64,000 nucleotides of DNA from Aeolococcus sp050734155 (GTDB lineage: Bacteria; Chloroflexota; Dormibacteria; Aeolococcales; Aeolococcaceae), in NCBI GenBank assembly GCA_050734155.1, contig JBOHUD010000100.1, forward strand, positions 24,889 through 88,888, given 5' to 3'. The notes below the pieces were generated by a model. It saw only the letters and a program-made list of their open reading frames with translations. It did no database searches and was not told the origin of the DNA. How positions within the stretch are numbered: the stretch's first letter is position 1; each line of letters begins with the position of its first letter. This document shows, one piece after another, positions 42,064 through 52,142 of this stretch. A program made the position numbers and the translations under genes.

Positions 42064-42759
42064 GTGAGCCGCGGCGGTGATCTGCTCCGCCTCCAGGAGA
42101 TCGACAGCCGCCTGGCCGGGGACTCCGCCCGCCTCGCCGCGGTGGAGGCGCAGATCGCCAGAGACCCGGAGCTGGAGCGACGCAGGCGCGAGGCTCGCCG
42201 GCTGGGCCGCGAGCAGGCCACCGCCGGCGCCCGCCTGGCCGCCGCGGAAGAGGCGGTGGAGGGGCTGCGCCGGCGCGCCCTGGAGCTGAACCGCCACCTC
42301 TACGACGGTTCGGTGCACAACCCCCAGGAGCTGCTCGGCATGCAGCACGACCTGGAATCCCTGCGTGAGCGCATCGATGCCCAGGACGAGCCCCTGCTGG
42401 CTCTGATGGAACGCGCCGACCAGGCGGCGGTCGCGGATCGCGACGCCAACGCGGCCGTCGTCGACCGCGAGCGTGAACGCGCGGAGCGAGGCGGCGGGCT
42501 CCTCGAGCAGGCGGTGGCGTTTCGAGACGCGATCGAGCGTCATGCCCGCGACCGCAGCGAGCTGACCGCCGCGCTGGCCACCGCCGACGTGGCCCTCTAC
42601 GACCGCCTGGCGCGACGGGTCGCTCCGGCGGTGGTGCGCATCCAGGGCGACAGCTGCGGGGGATGCCACCTCCCCTTCGCCAACTCCGAGGTTCGGCGCA
42701 TTCGCGTTGCCGATGAGCCCGTGCAGTGCTCCGGCTGCGATCGCCTGGTGGTGCCATGA
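42064..42759 (+). CDS. Coiled-coil C4 zinc-ribbon protein (DUF164/PF02591)
   Basis: A 231-residue protein from GTG 42064 with GGGGAGG just before it. Residues 1-175 form long charged helices typical of an antiparallel coiled coil ('LARLAAVEAQIA'-like heptads, 'NPQELLGMQHDLESLRERID'). The C-terminus has a zinc ribbon with 'CGGCHLPF' and 'CSGCDRLVVP'. The family is widespread, and some members bind nucleic acids or affect flagellar or cell-cycle regulation; no firm role is known. It overlaps rnhA by 4 bp, as in many Actinobacteria where this pair is conserved. Confidence 0.9.
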   Translation: MSRGGDLLRLQEIDSRLAGDSARLAAVEAQIARDPELERRRREARRLGREQATAGARLAAAEEAVEGLRRRALELNRHLYDGSVHNPQELLGMQHDLESLRERIDAQDEPLLALMERADQAAVADRDANAAVVDRERERAERGGGLLEQAVAFRDAIERHARDRSELTAALATADVALYDRLARRVAPAVVRIQGDSCGGCHLPFANSEVRRIRVADEPVQCSGCDRLVVP

Positions 42760-43196
42760 CCGAGACGGTGGTGGCCTACACGGATGGTGCCTGCTCGGGC
42801 AACCCCGGTCCCGGGGCGTGGGCCTACCGGCTCGAATGGCCGGACGGGTCGCTCGAGGAGGCGGCCGGCGCGGAGGCGATGACCACCAACAATCGCGAGG
42901 AGCTCAAGGCGGTGCGCGAGGCACTGCGCGCGGTGCGGGCGCGCATCGGGGACGATCGCGGGTGGCGAATCGTGGTGCGCACCGACAGCCTAGGGGTAAT
43001 CAACTGGCTGACCCGGACCTGGAAGCGCAGGGCCAACCTCGATCTCTACCCGGACATCGACCGCCAGGTCGATGACCGCGTCCAGTTCGAGCACGTGCGC
43101 GGCCACAGCGGTGTGCCCGGCAACGAGCGCGTCGACACCCTGGCGGTGGCGGCGGTGGCGCGACAGCTGGCGACCGGTCCCTCGCAGGCGGGCTAG
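42756..43196 (+). CDS. rnhA: Ribonuclease HI
   Basis: A 146-residue nuclease that removes RNA from RNA-DNA hybrids. The catalytic carboxylates are seen in 'AYTDGACSGNPGPGAWAY' (Asp), 'TNNREELKAV' (Glu), 'RTDSLGVINWL' (Asp) and 'HSGVPGNERVD' (Asp). Length is that of short bacterial RNase HI without an extra domain. ATG 42756 overlaps the zinc-ribbon gene; its TAG stop overlaps the end of the convergent korB by 4 bp. Confidence 0.95.
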   Translation: MTETVVAYTDGACSGNPGPGAWAYRLEWPDGSLEEAAGAEAMTTNNREELKAVREALRAVRARIGDDRGWRIVVRTDSLGVINWLTRTWKRRANLDLYPDIDRQVDDRVQFEHVRGHSGVPGNERVDTLAVAAVARQLATGPSQAG

Positions 43197-44248
43197 CGGA
43201 AGGCCGCCTGGAGACTGTCGAGCTCGGCGGCGCCGGGGCACAGCTCGGCGTGGGGCAGCTGCACGAGGGGACGCTGCGAGGTGGCGTTGAGCGTGTGCAG
43301 GTCCTGCACGTCCTCGTTCACGTAGAGGAGGCCGGTGGCCACCTCACCGTCGCCATGTCTCTGCTGCAAATAGGCGCCGACCGAGACGCGGTCGGTGGGG
43401 TCGTAATCCTCGGGGACCGACCGGAAGCGGACCACGCTGCCGTCGTGCATGCGCACCATGCGAACGCCGTCCTTGGGGATGGCGGCGACGATCTCCTCCT
43501 CGGGGGGGACGAAATCGGCGACGCCGACCTTGACGGCATGCTCGCGGGTGAACAGGTAGCTCTTGCTCGAGCCCTCGTGGTCGTTGAAGGTGACGCATGG
43601 CGAGATCACGTCCACCAGCGCGAAGCCCTGGTGCACCACGGCGGCCTTGAGGATCGGCACCAGCTGCTGCTTGTCACCGGAGAAGCTGCGCGCCAGGAAG
43701 GTGGCTCCCAGGGACAGGCCGAGCATGATCGGGTCGATCGGAGACATCAGATTGGCAGCGCCCTTCTTGGGCCTGCTGCCGACGTCGGCGGAGGCCGAGA
43801 ACTGCCCCTTGGTGAGCCCGTACACGCCGTTGTTCTCGATGACGTACACCAGGGCGACGTTGCGACGGATGGCGTGGGCAAGGTGCCCCAGGCCGATGGA
43901 CAGTGAATCACCATCCCCGGAGATGCCGACGCAGAGCAGGTCGCGGTTGGCGGCCTTGGCGCCGGTGGCGATGGTGGCCATCCGTCCGTGGGCGCCGTTG
44001 AGACCATGGGCGCCGCCGACGAAGTACGCGGGGGTCTTGCCCGAGCAGCCGATGCCGCTCAGCTTGGCCAGCATGTGAGGTGGGGTGGACAGCTCCCAGA
44101 ACGCGCGCACCAGCGCCGCTGTGACCGAGTCGTGGCCACAGCCCGCGCAGAGAGTCGACATCCCCCCCTCGTAGTCGCGGATGGTCAGCCCCAGCGAGTT
44201 GCGCTCCATCGAGGGGTGGCGGGCGACGGGTTTGGTGATCGAGGCCAC
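43193..44248 (-). CDS. korB: 2-oxoacid:ferredoxin oxidoreductase, beta subunit
   Basis: A 351-residue subunit that binds thiamine pyrophosphate and one [4Fe-4S] cluster. Cluster Cys appear in 'STLCAGCGHDSV', 'GIGCSGKTPAYF' and 'VISPCVTFND'; the TPP/Mg motif is 'GISGDGDSLSIGLGHLAH' with 'IENNGVYGLTKGQ'. Together with KorA it interconverts 2-oxoglutarate (or another 2-oxoacid) plus CoA with acyl-CoA, CO2 and reduced ferredoxin. It is the last gene of the pnt-kor operon, with 2 bp to korA. Confidence 0.94.
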   Translation of the reverse strand: MASITKPVARHPSMERNSLGLTIRDYEGGMSTLCAGCGHDSVTAALVRAFWELSTPPHMLAKLSGIGCSGKTPAYFVGGAHGLNGAHGRMATIATGAKAANRDLLCVGISGDGDSLSIGLGHLAHAIRRNVALVYVIENNGVYGLTKGQFSASADVGSRPKKGAANLMSPIDPIMLGLSLGATFLARSFSGDKQQLVPILKAAVVHQGFALVDVISPCVTFNDHEGSSKSYLFTREHAVKVGVADFVPPEEEIVAAIPKDGVRMVRMHDGSVVRFRSVPEDYDPTDRVSVGAYLQQRHGDGEVATGLLYVNEDVQDLHTLNATSQRPLVQLPHAELCPGAAELDSLQAAFR

Positions 44249-44250
44249 GG

Positions 44251-46068
44251 CTAGCGGCCCACCTGCGCCGCCAGGGCGTCGATGACGGTGCTGGCGCTGA
44301 GCGGGAATCCACCGTAGGACAGAACCGAACGCAGCCTGTCCTTGGGGACTGTGGTCTCCAGGGTCAGCAGGGAGCGCAGCTGGGCGTCACGGTTCTGCTC
44401 CACCACGAAGACCACCTCGTGCTCGTCGAGGAAGTCGCCCACCTCCTCCGCGAAGGGGAACCCCCGGATGCGCATGAAGTCGGCAGCCGTGCCGCGCTCC
44501 TCGAGCACTTCCAGGGCCTCGCGGACGGCGAGGTCGCAACCCCCCACGGTGACCACGCCGATGCGCGCGCCGGGGCGCCGTTCCACGACCGGCTCGGGCA
44601 GGTGCCTGGCCGCGGCCGCGTGCTTGCGGGCCAGCCGATCGAGCACCTCCTGGTACTCGTCGGGGGTCTCGGTGTACCTGCCCTGGCGGTTGTGTCCCGA
44701 GCCGCGAGTGGTGAACGCTCCCGCGGCGCTGACCCCGGGAAGGGTTCGGGCGGACACGAAGTCGGCGTCCGGGTCGGCGTAGCGGGCGAACCGTCCGCTG
44801 CCCTCCAGCTGCTCGGCGCTGAGCACGCGTCCGCGGTCGGGCGCGTAGCCGTCGTCCCAGGTGAGCCGCGGCACCACCCAGTCGTTCATGCCGATGTCGA
44901 GATCGCTGAGCATGATCACGGGGCACTGGAAGCGCTCCGCCAGGTCGAAGCACCTGACCGCGAAGTCGAAGCACTCCACCGGGTCGGCGGGGAACAGGAG
45001 GATGTGCTTGGTGTCGCCGTGCGAGGCGAATGCGCAGCTCAGGATGTCCGCCTGCTGGGTGCGTGTGGGCATGCCGGTCGACGGGCCCACGCGCTGGACA
45101 TCGATCACCACGGCGGGGATCTCGGCGTAGTACGCCAGACCGAGCAGCTCGGTCATCAGCGAGATCCCCGGGCCCGACGTCGAGGTGAAGGCGCGCGCCC
45201 CGGCCCACGAGGATCCCAGCACCATGCCGATCGCCGCCAGCTCGTCCTCCGCCTGGAGGATCAGGAAATTGTTCCTGCCGGTGGCGGGGTCGTGCCTGTA
45301 CCTGGCGCAGAAGCCGGTGAACGCGTCCATGACTCCCGTGGACGGCGTGATCGGATACCAGGCGGCCACCGTGGCGCCCGCGTACAGGCAGCCCAGCGCC
45401 GTCGCCGTGTTGCCGTCGATGAGGATCCTGCCGGCGTTGGCGTCCATCGCCTCCACCCCGAACGGCAGCGGCGCGAAGGTCGCCAGCGCGTAGTCGTAGC
45501 CGAGGCGCAGTGCCCGCTGGTTGGACTCACGCAGCCTGTCCTTGCCCGCAAACCTCTCCGCCAGGAGCTGCGACACGATGTCGAGGTCGATGCCAAGAAC
45601 GGCGACCAGGGCCCCTGCGTAGGCGACGTTCTTCATCAGGACGCGCTCACGGGGCTGGCGAAAGTTCTGGTTGCACATCTGCGCCAGCGGGACTCCGAGG
45701 AAGGTCACGTCGGCGCGCACCAGCTCGGGATCCAACGGCCACGACGAGTCGAGGAGCACGTAACCGCCGGAACGCACCTCCGCGATGTCGGCGGCGTAGG
45801 TGGAGTGGTTCATGGCCACCATCAGGTCGTAGTCCAGGGCGCGGGAGGTGTGGCCGGCGCCGTTGACGCGAATCTCATACCAGGTGGGCAGGCCCTGGAT
45901 GTTGGAGGGGAAGAGATTCTTCCCCGAGACCGGGATACCCATCCGGAAGATGGCGTGGGTCAGCAGCCCATTCACGCTGGAGGAGCCGGTCCCGTTGACC
46001 GCCGCCAGCTTGAGCGCGAAATCGTTGACACGAACGGGGGCGGTGGCCACGGAGGTCATCGCGGTCAC
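44251..46068 (-). CDS. korA: 2-oxoacid:ferredoxin oxidoreductase, fused gamma-alpha subunit
   Basis: A 605-residue protein. The N-terminal gamma domain (residues 10-190) has 'GSSSVNGLLTHAIFRMG' and 'DYDLMVAMNHSTY'. The alpha part starts near residue 215 with 'DGNTATALGCLYAG', 'AAWYPITPSTGVMDAF', 'LQAEDELAAIGMVLGSSWAG' and 'TSTSGPGISLMTELLG', and a C-terminal transketolase-like domain ends at 'SASTVIDALAAQVGR'. This gamma-alpha order is that of KorA in Actinobacteria and related groups. GTG 46068 overlaps the stop of the flavoprotein gene (GTGA). Substrate preference, 2-oxoglutarate or branched 2-oxoacids, is not fixed by what I can see. Confidence 0.93.
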   Translation of the reverse strand: MTAMTSVATAPVRVNDFALKLAAVNGTGSSSVNGLLTHAIFRMGIPVSGKNLFPSNIQGLPTWYEIRVNGAGHTSRALDYDLMVAMNHSTYAADIAEVRSGGYVLLDSSWPLDPELVRADVTFLGVPLAQMCNQNFRQPRERVLMKNVAYAGALVAVLGIDLDIVSQLLAERFAGKDRLRESNQRALRLGYDYALATFAPLPFGVEAMDANAGRILIDGNTATALGCLYAGATVAAWYPITPSTGVMDAFTGFCARYRHDPATGRNNFLILQAEDELAAIGMVLGSSWAGARAFTSTSGPGISLMTELLGLAYYAEIPAVVIDVQRVGPSTGMPTRTQQADILSCAFASHGDTKHILLFPADPVECFDFAVRCFDLAERFQCPVIMLSDLDIGMNDWVVPRLTWDDGYAPDRGRVLSAEQLEGSGRFARYADPDADFVSARTLPGVSAAGAFTTRGSGHNRQGRYTETPDEYQEVLDRLARKHAAAARHLPEPVVERRPGARIGVVTVGGCDLAVREALEVLEERGTAADFMRIRGFPFAEEVGDFLDEHEVVFVVEQNRDAQLRSLLTLETTVPKDRLRSVLSYGGFPLSASTVIDALAAQVGR

Positions 46069-47855
46069 CGCGCCGCCCCCACCTGGAGCAGCGGGATCGG
46101 GGTGATGGCGTAGGGGATGACGATCTCCGACTTCTGCATGTCCCACGCCGCCGTCGGACAGCGCTCGGCGCAGAGCCCGCAGTGAACGCAGACATCCTCG
46201 TCCTTGAGCATCAGCCGGCCGGTCTGAGGAAGCGGGTCGGAGACGAACAGCGCCTGGCTGGGGTTGGTGGCCGGCGCCGACAGCGCTGACCGCACCTGGT
46301 CCTCGTCGCCGTCGGGCGCGATCGTCAGGCACTGGACGGGGCACACGTCGATGCAGGCGTCGCATTCGATGCACAGCGGTGCGTCGAAGACGGTCTGCAT
46401 GTCGCAGTTCAGACAGCGCTGCACCTCGCGCGCCGTCTGCTCCGCGCTGAAGCCGAGCTCGACCTCGAGGTCGAGCTTGGCGAATCGCTCGGTCAACTCG
46501 ACGTGGGTCATCTTCTGCCGGGAGGCGGGGTTGTAGTCGTTGTGGTAGCTCCACTCCGACAGACCCATCTTCTGGCTGACCAGGTTCAGGCCCAGTGGCA
46601 GACGCTGCGTGACCGCCATGTCCTGGCAGCGGTTGTGGATCGAGATGGCGGCCTCGTGGGCGTGGGCCACCGCCCAGATGATGTTCTTCGGCCCCCAGGC
46701 GGCGTCACCGCCGAAGAACACCCCGGGCAGCGTCGACTGCATGGTGGTCGCGTCCACCACGGGCATGCCTCCGTCGTCGAATTCCACGCCCAGGTCGCGC
46801 TCGATCCAGGGGAACGCGTTCTCCTGTCCGATGGCGAGGATGACATCGTCCGCGGGCAGGACCACGCTGTCGATGACATCCGAATGGCGTGCCTCGGAGT
46901 CCCAGGACAGGCGCAGGAACTCCATGCCGAGCAGACGGCCGTTCTCGACGATGAACCGCTCGGGCGCGTGGTTGACGAGGATGTCGATGCGCTCCTCCTC
47001 GGCATCGTCCAGCTCCCACGGAGACGCCTTGAAGAAGCCGCGCGGCCGCCTGGCCACGACCTTGATGTCGCGGCCACCGAGGCGCCGCGAGGAGCGGCAG
47101 CAGTCCATGGCGGTGTTGCCGACGCCGATGATCAGCACCCGCTCGCCGATCGAGTCGACGTGGCCGAAGGCGATCGACTCCAACCAGTCGATGCCGATGT
47201 GGATGCGGTCGGTCTGGTGGCGTCCCTCGATGTCGAGGTCCTTGCCGCGGGGGGCGCCACTGCCCACGAACACGGCGTCGAAGCCCTCCGCAAGCAGCGC
47301 TCGCAGCGACCCGACAGGAGTCCGGTAGCGGATGTCCACACCCATGTCGAGGATCGCCGAGACCTCCTCGTCGAGGACCTGCGCGGGCAGGCGGAAGGCC
47401 GGGATGTTGGTGCGCATCAGCCCGCCCGGCGCGGCGTGCTGCTCGAAGATCACGACCTCGTAGCCCAGCGGCAGGAGGTCGTTGGCCACCGTCAGCGAGG
47501 CGGGTCCGGCACCGACACAGGCGATGCGCCTTCCGTTCTTCTGCACCGGGATGACCGGCATGCGCTCGGCGATGTCGCCGCGGTGGTCGGCGGCCACCCG
47601 CTTCAGCCGGCAGATGGCCACGGGCCTCCCGTCCACCCGCTCGCGCCGGCAGGCCGGCTCGCAGGGGCGGTCGCAGGTGCGCCCCAGGATGGCCGGGAAG
47701 ACGTTGGATTCGCGGTTCACCATGTAGGCGTCGGTGAAGCGCCCCTGGGCGATCAGGCGGATGTACTCGGGAACATCGGTGTGGGCAGGGCATGCCCACT
47801 GACAGTCGACCACCTTGTGGAAATAGGCGGGGTCCTGCACGTCGGTGGGCTTCAC
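46065..47855 (-). CDS. GltD-like FAD/NAD(P) oxidoreductase with ferredoxin domain
   Basis: A 596-residue protein. The N-terminal iron-sulfur region has 'CQWACPAHTDVPEYI' and 'CDRPCEPACRRERV' as in GltD/NfnL. Two Rossmann motifs follow, 'IACVGAGPASLTVANDLL' (FAD) and 'VLIIGVGNTAMDC' (NAD(P)H), then the flavin-closing 'GVFFGGDAAWGPKNIIWAVA'. A C-terminal 2[4Fe-4S] ferredoxin domain has 'CIECDACIDVCPVQCL' and 'CVHCGLCAERCPTAAW'. It probably moves electrons between NAD(P)H and the ferredoxin used by KorAB. GTG 47855 is the nearest start, but its ribosome site is poor, so the start is uncertain. It lies between pntB and korA in one operon. Confidence 0.9.
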   Translation of the reverse strand: MKPTDVQDPAYFHKVVDCQWACPAHTDVPEYIRLIAQGRFTDAYMVNRESNVFPAILGRTCDRPCEPACRRERVDGRPVAICRLKRVAADHRGDIAERMPVIPVQKNGRRIACVGAGPASLTVANDLLPLGYEVVIFEQHAAPGGLMRTNIPAFRLPAQVLDEEVSAILDMGVDIRYRTPVGSLRALLAEGFDAVFVGSGAPRGKDLDIEGRHQTDRIHIGIDWLESIAFGHVDSIGERVLIIGVGNTAMDCCRSSRRLGGRDIKVVARRPRGFFKASPWELDDAEEERIDILVNHAPERFIVENGRLLGMEFLRLSWDSEARHSDVIDSVVLPADDVILAIGQENAFPWIERDLGVEFDDGGMPVVDATTMQSTLPGVFFGGDAAWGPKNIIWAVAHAHEAAISIHNRCQDMAVTQRLPLGLNLVSQKMGLSEWSYHNDYNPASRQKMTHVELTERFAKLDLEVELGFSAEQTAREVQRCLNCDMQTVFDAPLCIECDACIDVCPVQCLTIAPDGDEDQVRSALSAPATNPSQALFVSDPLPQTGRLMLKDEDVCVHCGLCAERCPTAAWDMQKSEIVIPYAITPIPLLQVGAAR

Positions 47856-47922
47856 GGCAACTGTGAAGTATGAGATGGCCCCGGCACCGGGCGACTCGGC
47901 ACAGCCCGGCAGCGGCTGGTGG

Positions 47923-49335
<1,413 letters not shown>

Positions 49336-49339
49336 GCCC

Positions 49340-49663
49340 TCAACCCCGGTCCTCGGTGTGATCGCGGGGCCCGGGCGGGGCCGGGCGCTTGCGGAACATC
49401 TCGAGCATGCGGTCGGTGACCGTGTAGCCGCCGACCACGTTGGTGGCCGCGAACCCGGCGGCCACGAAGGCAAGCACGTAGCCGGGGGCGCTGTTGGCCT
49501 GGGCCGCGGTGACCATCACGCCGGCGAACACGATGCCGTGGATGGCGTTGGACGCGGACATCAGGGGCGTGTGCAGCATCGAGGGCACCTTGCTGATCAC
49601 CTCGAAGCCCACCAGGAGCGCCAGCACGAAGATGCTGACCTCGGAGAGGAGCGAGGTGCTCAT
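49340..49663 (-). CDS. pntA2: NAD(P) transhydrogenase, small alpha-2 subunit
   Basis: A 107-residue membrane protein equal to the C-terminal helices of E. coli PntA: three helices with 'ISKVPSMLHTPLMSASNAIH', 'GIVFAGVMV' and 'AAGFAATNVVGGYTVTDRML'. In split transhydrogenases (Rhodospirillum type) this domain is a separate protein, as here. ATG 49663 overlaps the pntA1 stop by 4 bp. Confidence 0.95.
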   Translation of the reverse strand: MSTSLLSEVSIFVLALLVGFEVISKVPSMLHTPLMSASNAIHGIVFAGVMVTAAQANSAPGYVLAFVAAGFAATNVVGGYTVTDRMLEMFRKRPAPPGPRDHTEDRG

Positions 49664-50862
49664 GAGCCGCGCGCCGCGGTGGGGTCTGCCTCGAGGAGCT
49701 TCAGCACGGCGGGATTGGTCACCTCCCCGTCGTGGGTCACCACCACCCCGGCCTGGATCTCGTCGTCGCGGTCGATCGCCAGGGCGCCGTCATGGACCAG
49801 GTGGAGCAGCAGGGCGGTGACGTTGTGCGAGAAGGCCACCGAGGCGGCGGTGGGCAGCTGGGCCGGCAGGTTGCCCGCCCCGATGATCGTCACCGCGTTG
49901 GCGGTGAGGATCGTCTGATCCGGGGCCGACCCCTCGACGTTGCCACCCAGGGCACTGGCGCCGAGGTCGACGATCACCGAGCCCGAGCGCATCCTCTCGA
50001 TCGCGCCGGCGGTGACCAGCAGCGGTGGCCGCCGCCCCGGCACCTGAGCGGTGGTGATGACCACGTCGAAGCGGGCGACGTGGTGGTTGAGCTCCTCCTG
50101 CTGGGCGGTCTGTTCGCTCTCGGTGAGCGCCCTGGCGTAACCGCCCTCCCCGGAGGCCGGCCCGACCGACTCGAGGTCGAGGGGGCGGGCGCCCACCGAC
50201 ACGATCTGCTCGCGCGTCTCGGGGCGCACGTCGTAGCCGGTCACCACCGCGCCGAGCCGGCGGGCGGTGCCCATGGCCTGCAGCCCGGCGACCCCGGCCC
50301 CGAGGACGAGGACGTCGGCGGGCTTGGCGGTGCCCGAGGCTGTGATCATCAGCGGGAAGAACCGCCCGAACGCCGCGGCGGCGACCAGGACCGCCTTGTA
50401 GCCGGCCACGTTGGCCTGCGAGGTGAGCGCGTCCATGGACTGGGCCCGGGCCAGGGTGCGGGGCAGGCCGTCGAGGCTGATCGCGGTCACCCCCTGCTCG
50501 GCCAGCCGTCGCGCCAGGCCGGGATCCACCAGCGGGCTCAGCATCCCGACGACAGCCTGGCCGGGCCGCAGCCGGGCCGCCTTCTCGTCGGAGAGGGTGC
50601 CCACGGTCACGATCACGTCGGCGCCGGCGCTCAGCCGGTCGCCGTCGACGATGGACGCCCCCGCCTCGACATAGGCCTCGTCGGCAAAACGGGCCTCCGC
50701 CCCTGCCCCGACCTCCACCAGGACGTCGAGTCCCCCTGCGGCCAGGCGGCCGATGCTGTCGGGGGTGAGCGCCACCCGCCGCTCCCCGGGCTGGGTCTCC
50801 CTGACGGCGGCCACGGCCAGGCGGCTGGCGGGCTCCGTCGCGCCCTCGCGGGTCTGGCTCAC
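49660..50862 (-). CDS. pntA1: NAD(P) transhydrogenase, soluble alpha-1 subunit
   Basis: A 400-residue NAD(H)-binding domain I protein. It has 'VAAVRETQPGERRVALTPDS', 'VVGMLSPLVDPGLARRLAEQ', 'RAQSMDALTSQANVAGYKAV', the Rossmann loop 'VLVLGAGVAGLQAMGTARRL' and 'VVITTAQVPGRRPPLLVTA'. GTG 50862 is preceded by AGGAGA. As the first gene of the minus-strand pnt-flavoprotein-kor operon it marks the promoter side. The 155 bp to rnpB holds no other gene. Confidence 0.96.
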   Translation of the reverse strand: MSQTREGATEPASRLAVAAVRETQPGERRVALTPDSIGRLAAGGLDVLVEVGAGAEARFADEAYVEAGASIVDGDRLSAGADVIVTVGTLSDEKAARLRPGQAVVGMLSPLVDPGLARRLAEQGVTAISLDGLPRTLARAQSMDALTSQANVAGYKAVLVAAAAFGRFFPLMITASGTAKPADVLVLGAGVAGLQAMGTARRLGAVVTGYDVRPETREQIVSVGARPLDLESVGPASGEGGYARALTESEQTAQQEELNHHVARFDVVITTAQVPGRRPPLLVTAGAIERMRSGSVIVDLGASALGGNVEGSAPDQTILTANAVTIIGAGNLPAQLPTAASVAFSHNVTALLLHLVHDGALAIDRDDEIQAGVVVTHDGEVTNPAVLKLLEADPTAARGS

Positions 50863-51018
50863 GAGCAATCTCCTGTTCGTCTCACGGGTGTCGGGCCAGC
50901 CCGGCGTGTCACGACGGTCGTGGACACTGCCAGAAGCACCAGGCCGGCCGCATCGTGAGGGTGGTGGCGGCGGGCAGGAGCGGCGCTCCGCCGCCGCCGC
51001 GTGGATGGTGGGGAGCGT

Positions 51019-51417
51019 GCAAGCCGGCCTGTAAGCCGGGTTCTGTCCCCGCCGCTCCGTTGACGGCCCTCGGGCCGCCGCTCCCCGGCGGCGGGGGACG
51101 GCCATCCATCTACGACGCCGGTTGCCCGGCGCCTGCAGCGGCCCTACCCGGGACATGGGGCGAGCAACCCCTGGACGGCGAACCGTCCGTCCCTGTTCGG
51201 CCTTGCTCCGGGCGGGGTTTACCTGGCCGGCCGGTCACCCGACCGCCGGTGGGCTCTTGCCCCACCATTTCACCGTTGCCCCGGAATCGCCGCGGCTGTG
51301 TCCTTTCTGTGGCACTCTCCTTCGGGTTGCCCCGACTGGGCGTTACCCAGCGCCCTGCTCTGTGGAGCCCGGACTTTCCTCGGACGACTGGCGCCCGCGG
51401 CCGTCCGGCCGGCTTGC
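51019..51417 (-). ncRNA. rnpB: RNase P RNA (bacterial type A)
   Basis: Read on the minus strand, the RNA opens with GCAAGCCGGCC (51417-51407) and closes with GGCCGGCTTGC (51029-51019), a perfect 11-bp P1 helix. Near the 5' end is the universal core GAGGAAAGTCCGGGCTCC, then ACAGAG. Near the 3' end ACAGAACCCGGCTTACAGG carries the conserved P4 3' strand and tail. Length is about 399 nt, as usual for type A. The RNA is the catalytic subunit that matures tRNA 5' ends. Plus-strand open frames across it are spurious. Confidence 0.97.
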
Positions 51418-51423
51418 CGGGCA

Positions 51424-51429
51424 ATTCTA
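51424..51429 (-). promoter_or_regulatory. -10 element of rnpB
   Basis: The minus strand reads TAGAAT and ends 6 bases before the first base of the P1 helix at 51417, where transcription should start. The -35 region 17 bp upstream (GGTGAG) is weak. Confidence 0.5.
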
Positions 51430-51517
51430 CGCGCGCTCCGCCAGGCCTCACCCATCCCGCCCCTGATCGACTGCGGCGTTCGCGGCGAGAGGCCCGGCTG
51501 GGGCTCGAGTGGGGAAC

Positions 51518-51531
51518 GGCACATATGTTCG
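51518..51531. promoter_or_regulatory. LexA-box-like sequence upstream of the dcw promoter
   Basis: GGCACATATGTTCG matches the Gram-positive SOS consensus CGAACATATGTTCG at 12 of 14 bases; the right half is perfect and the left half is damaged. It ends 2 bp before the mraZ -35 box and lies between the divergent rnpB and mraZ promoters. It may be chance. Confidence 0.3.
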
Positions 51532-51533
51532 CA

Positions 51534-51562
51534 TTGACGCGTTGAGTTGGGACTGCTACCTT
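51534..51562 (+). promoter_or_regulatory. Promoter of the dcw cluster (Pmra)
   Basis: TTGACG (51534-51539), a 17-bp spacer and TACCTT (51557-51562) form a good sigma-70-type promoter. Transcription would start near 51569, directly before the MraZ boxes and about 80 bases before the mraZ start. Confidence 0.65.
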
Positions 51563-51573
51563 TCCGCCCAGTC

Positions 51574-51613
51574 AGTGGGGCAGAGTGGTGAAAAGTGGGG
51601 CAGGACATGTGGG
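51574..51613 (+). promoter_or_regulatory. MraZ-binding boxes
   Basis: GTGGGG at 51575, GTGGTG at 51585 and GTGGGG at 51595 repeat every 10 bp, with a further GTGGG at 51609. This is the TGGGN-type direct-repeat array recognised by MraZ in other bacteria. It sits just after the predicted transcription start, so MraZ would repress its own operon. Confidence 0.75.
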
Positions 51614-51650
51614 CAGGCGGCGCCAGCGACCCAGCGGTCGGAGCTGATCC

Positions 51651-52103
51651 GTGTTCTACGGGACGTTCCGTCATGCCGTCGACTCCAAGGGGAGGGTCGC
51701 CCTGCCCGCCCAGTTCCGCCGCGACCTCGGCGGCGCCGTCATCGCTCCCGGCTCGGAGAACCGCCTCGTGATCCGGCCCGCCGCCGAGTGGCAGGAGTAC
51801 GAGCAGCACTTCCGGCTCACCGCCCAGAGCACCGCCGACGAACGCCTCTTCATCCGTCACCTCTACGCGGACGCCCGCGAGGTCGAGGTCGACGCCCAGG
51901 GCCGGATCCTGCTCAGCCCCGACCACCGGAGCTTCGCCCGCATCGCCGACCGGGCTGTCTTCGTCGGCGTCTCCAACGTGGTGGAGGTGGTCGGCGAGGA
52001 GGTGTGGGACAGCGAGAGCCGCGGCCTCGATCCCGAGACCTTCACCCAGCTCGGGGATCGCGTCGGCCGCCCCCGCTCAGCGAGCGCGGGCGAGCAGGCG
52101 TGA
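51651..52103 (+). CDS. mraZ: Transcriptional regulator MraZ
   Basis: A 150-residue DNA-binding protein from GTG 51651. Two AbrB-like SpoVT repeats are seen: 'FRHAVDSKGRVALPAQFRRD' and 'REVEVDAQGRILLSPDHRSF', each with the DxxGR motif. It controls the division and cell-wall cluster by binding the boxes upstream. As is usual, it is the first gene of the cluster, followed by rsmH after 39 bp. Confidence 0.96.
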   Translation: MFYGTFRHAVDSKGRVALPAQFRRDLGGAVIAPGSENRLVIRPAAEWQEYEQHFRLTAQSTADERLFIRHLYADAREVEVDAQGRILLSPDHRSFARIADRAVFVGVSNVVEVVGEEVWDSESRGLDPETFTQLGDRVGRPRSASAGEQA

Positions 52104-52142
52104 CCACGGCTCCGCCCCCGCCAGCACGTCAAAAGGGCTTCC

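Noticed and set aside
50955..51545. Open frames across 51.0-51.5 kb
   Set aside because: The region is the RNase P RNA on the minus strand with a perfect P1 helix and conserved core; the peptides are translations of RNA structure.
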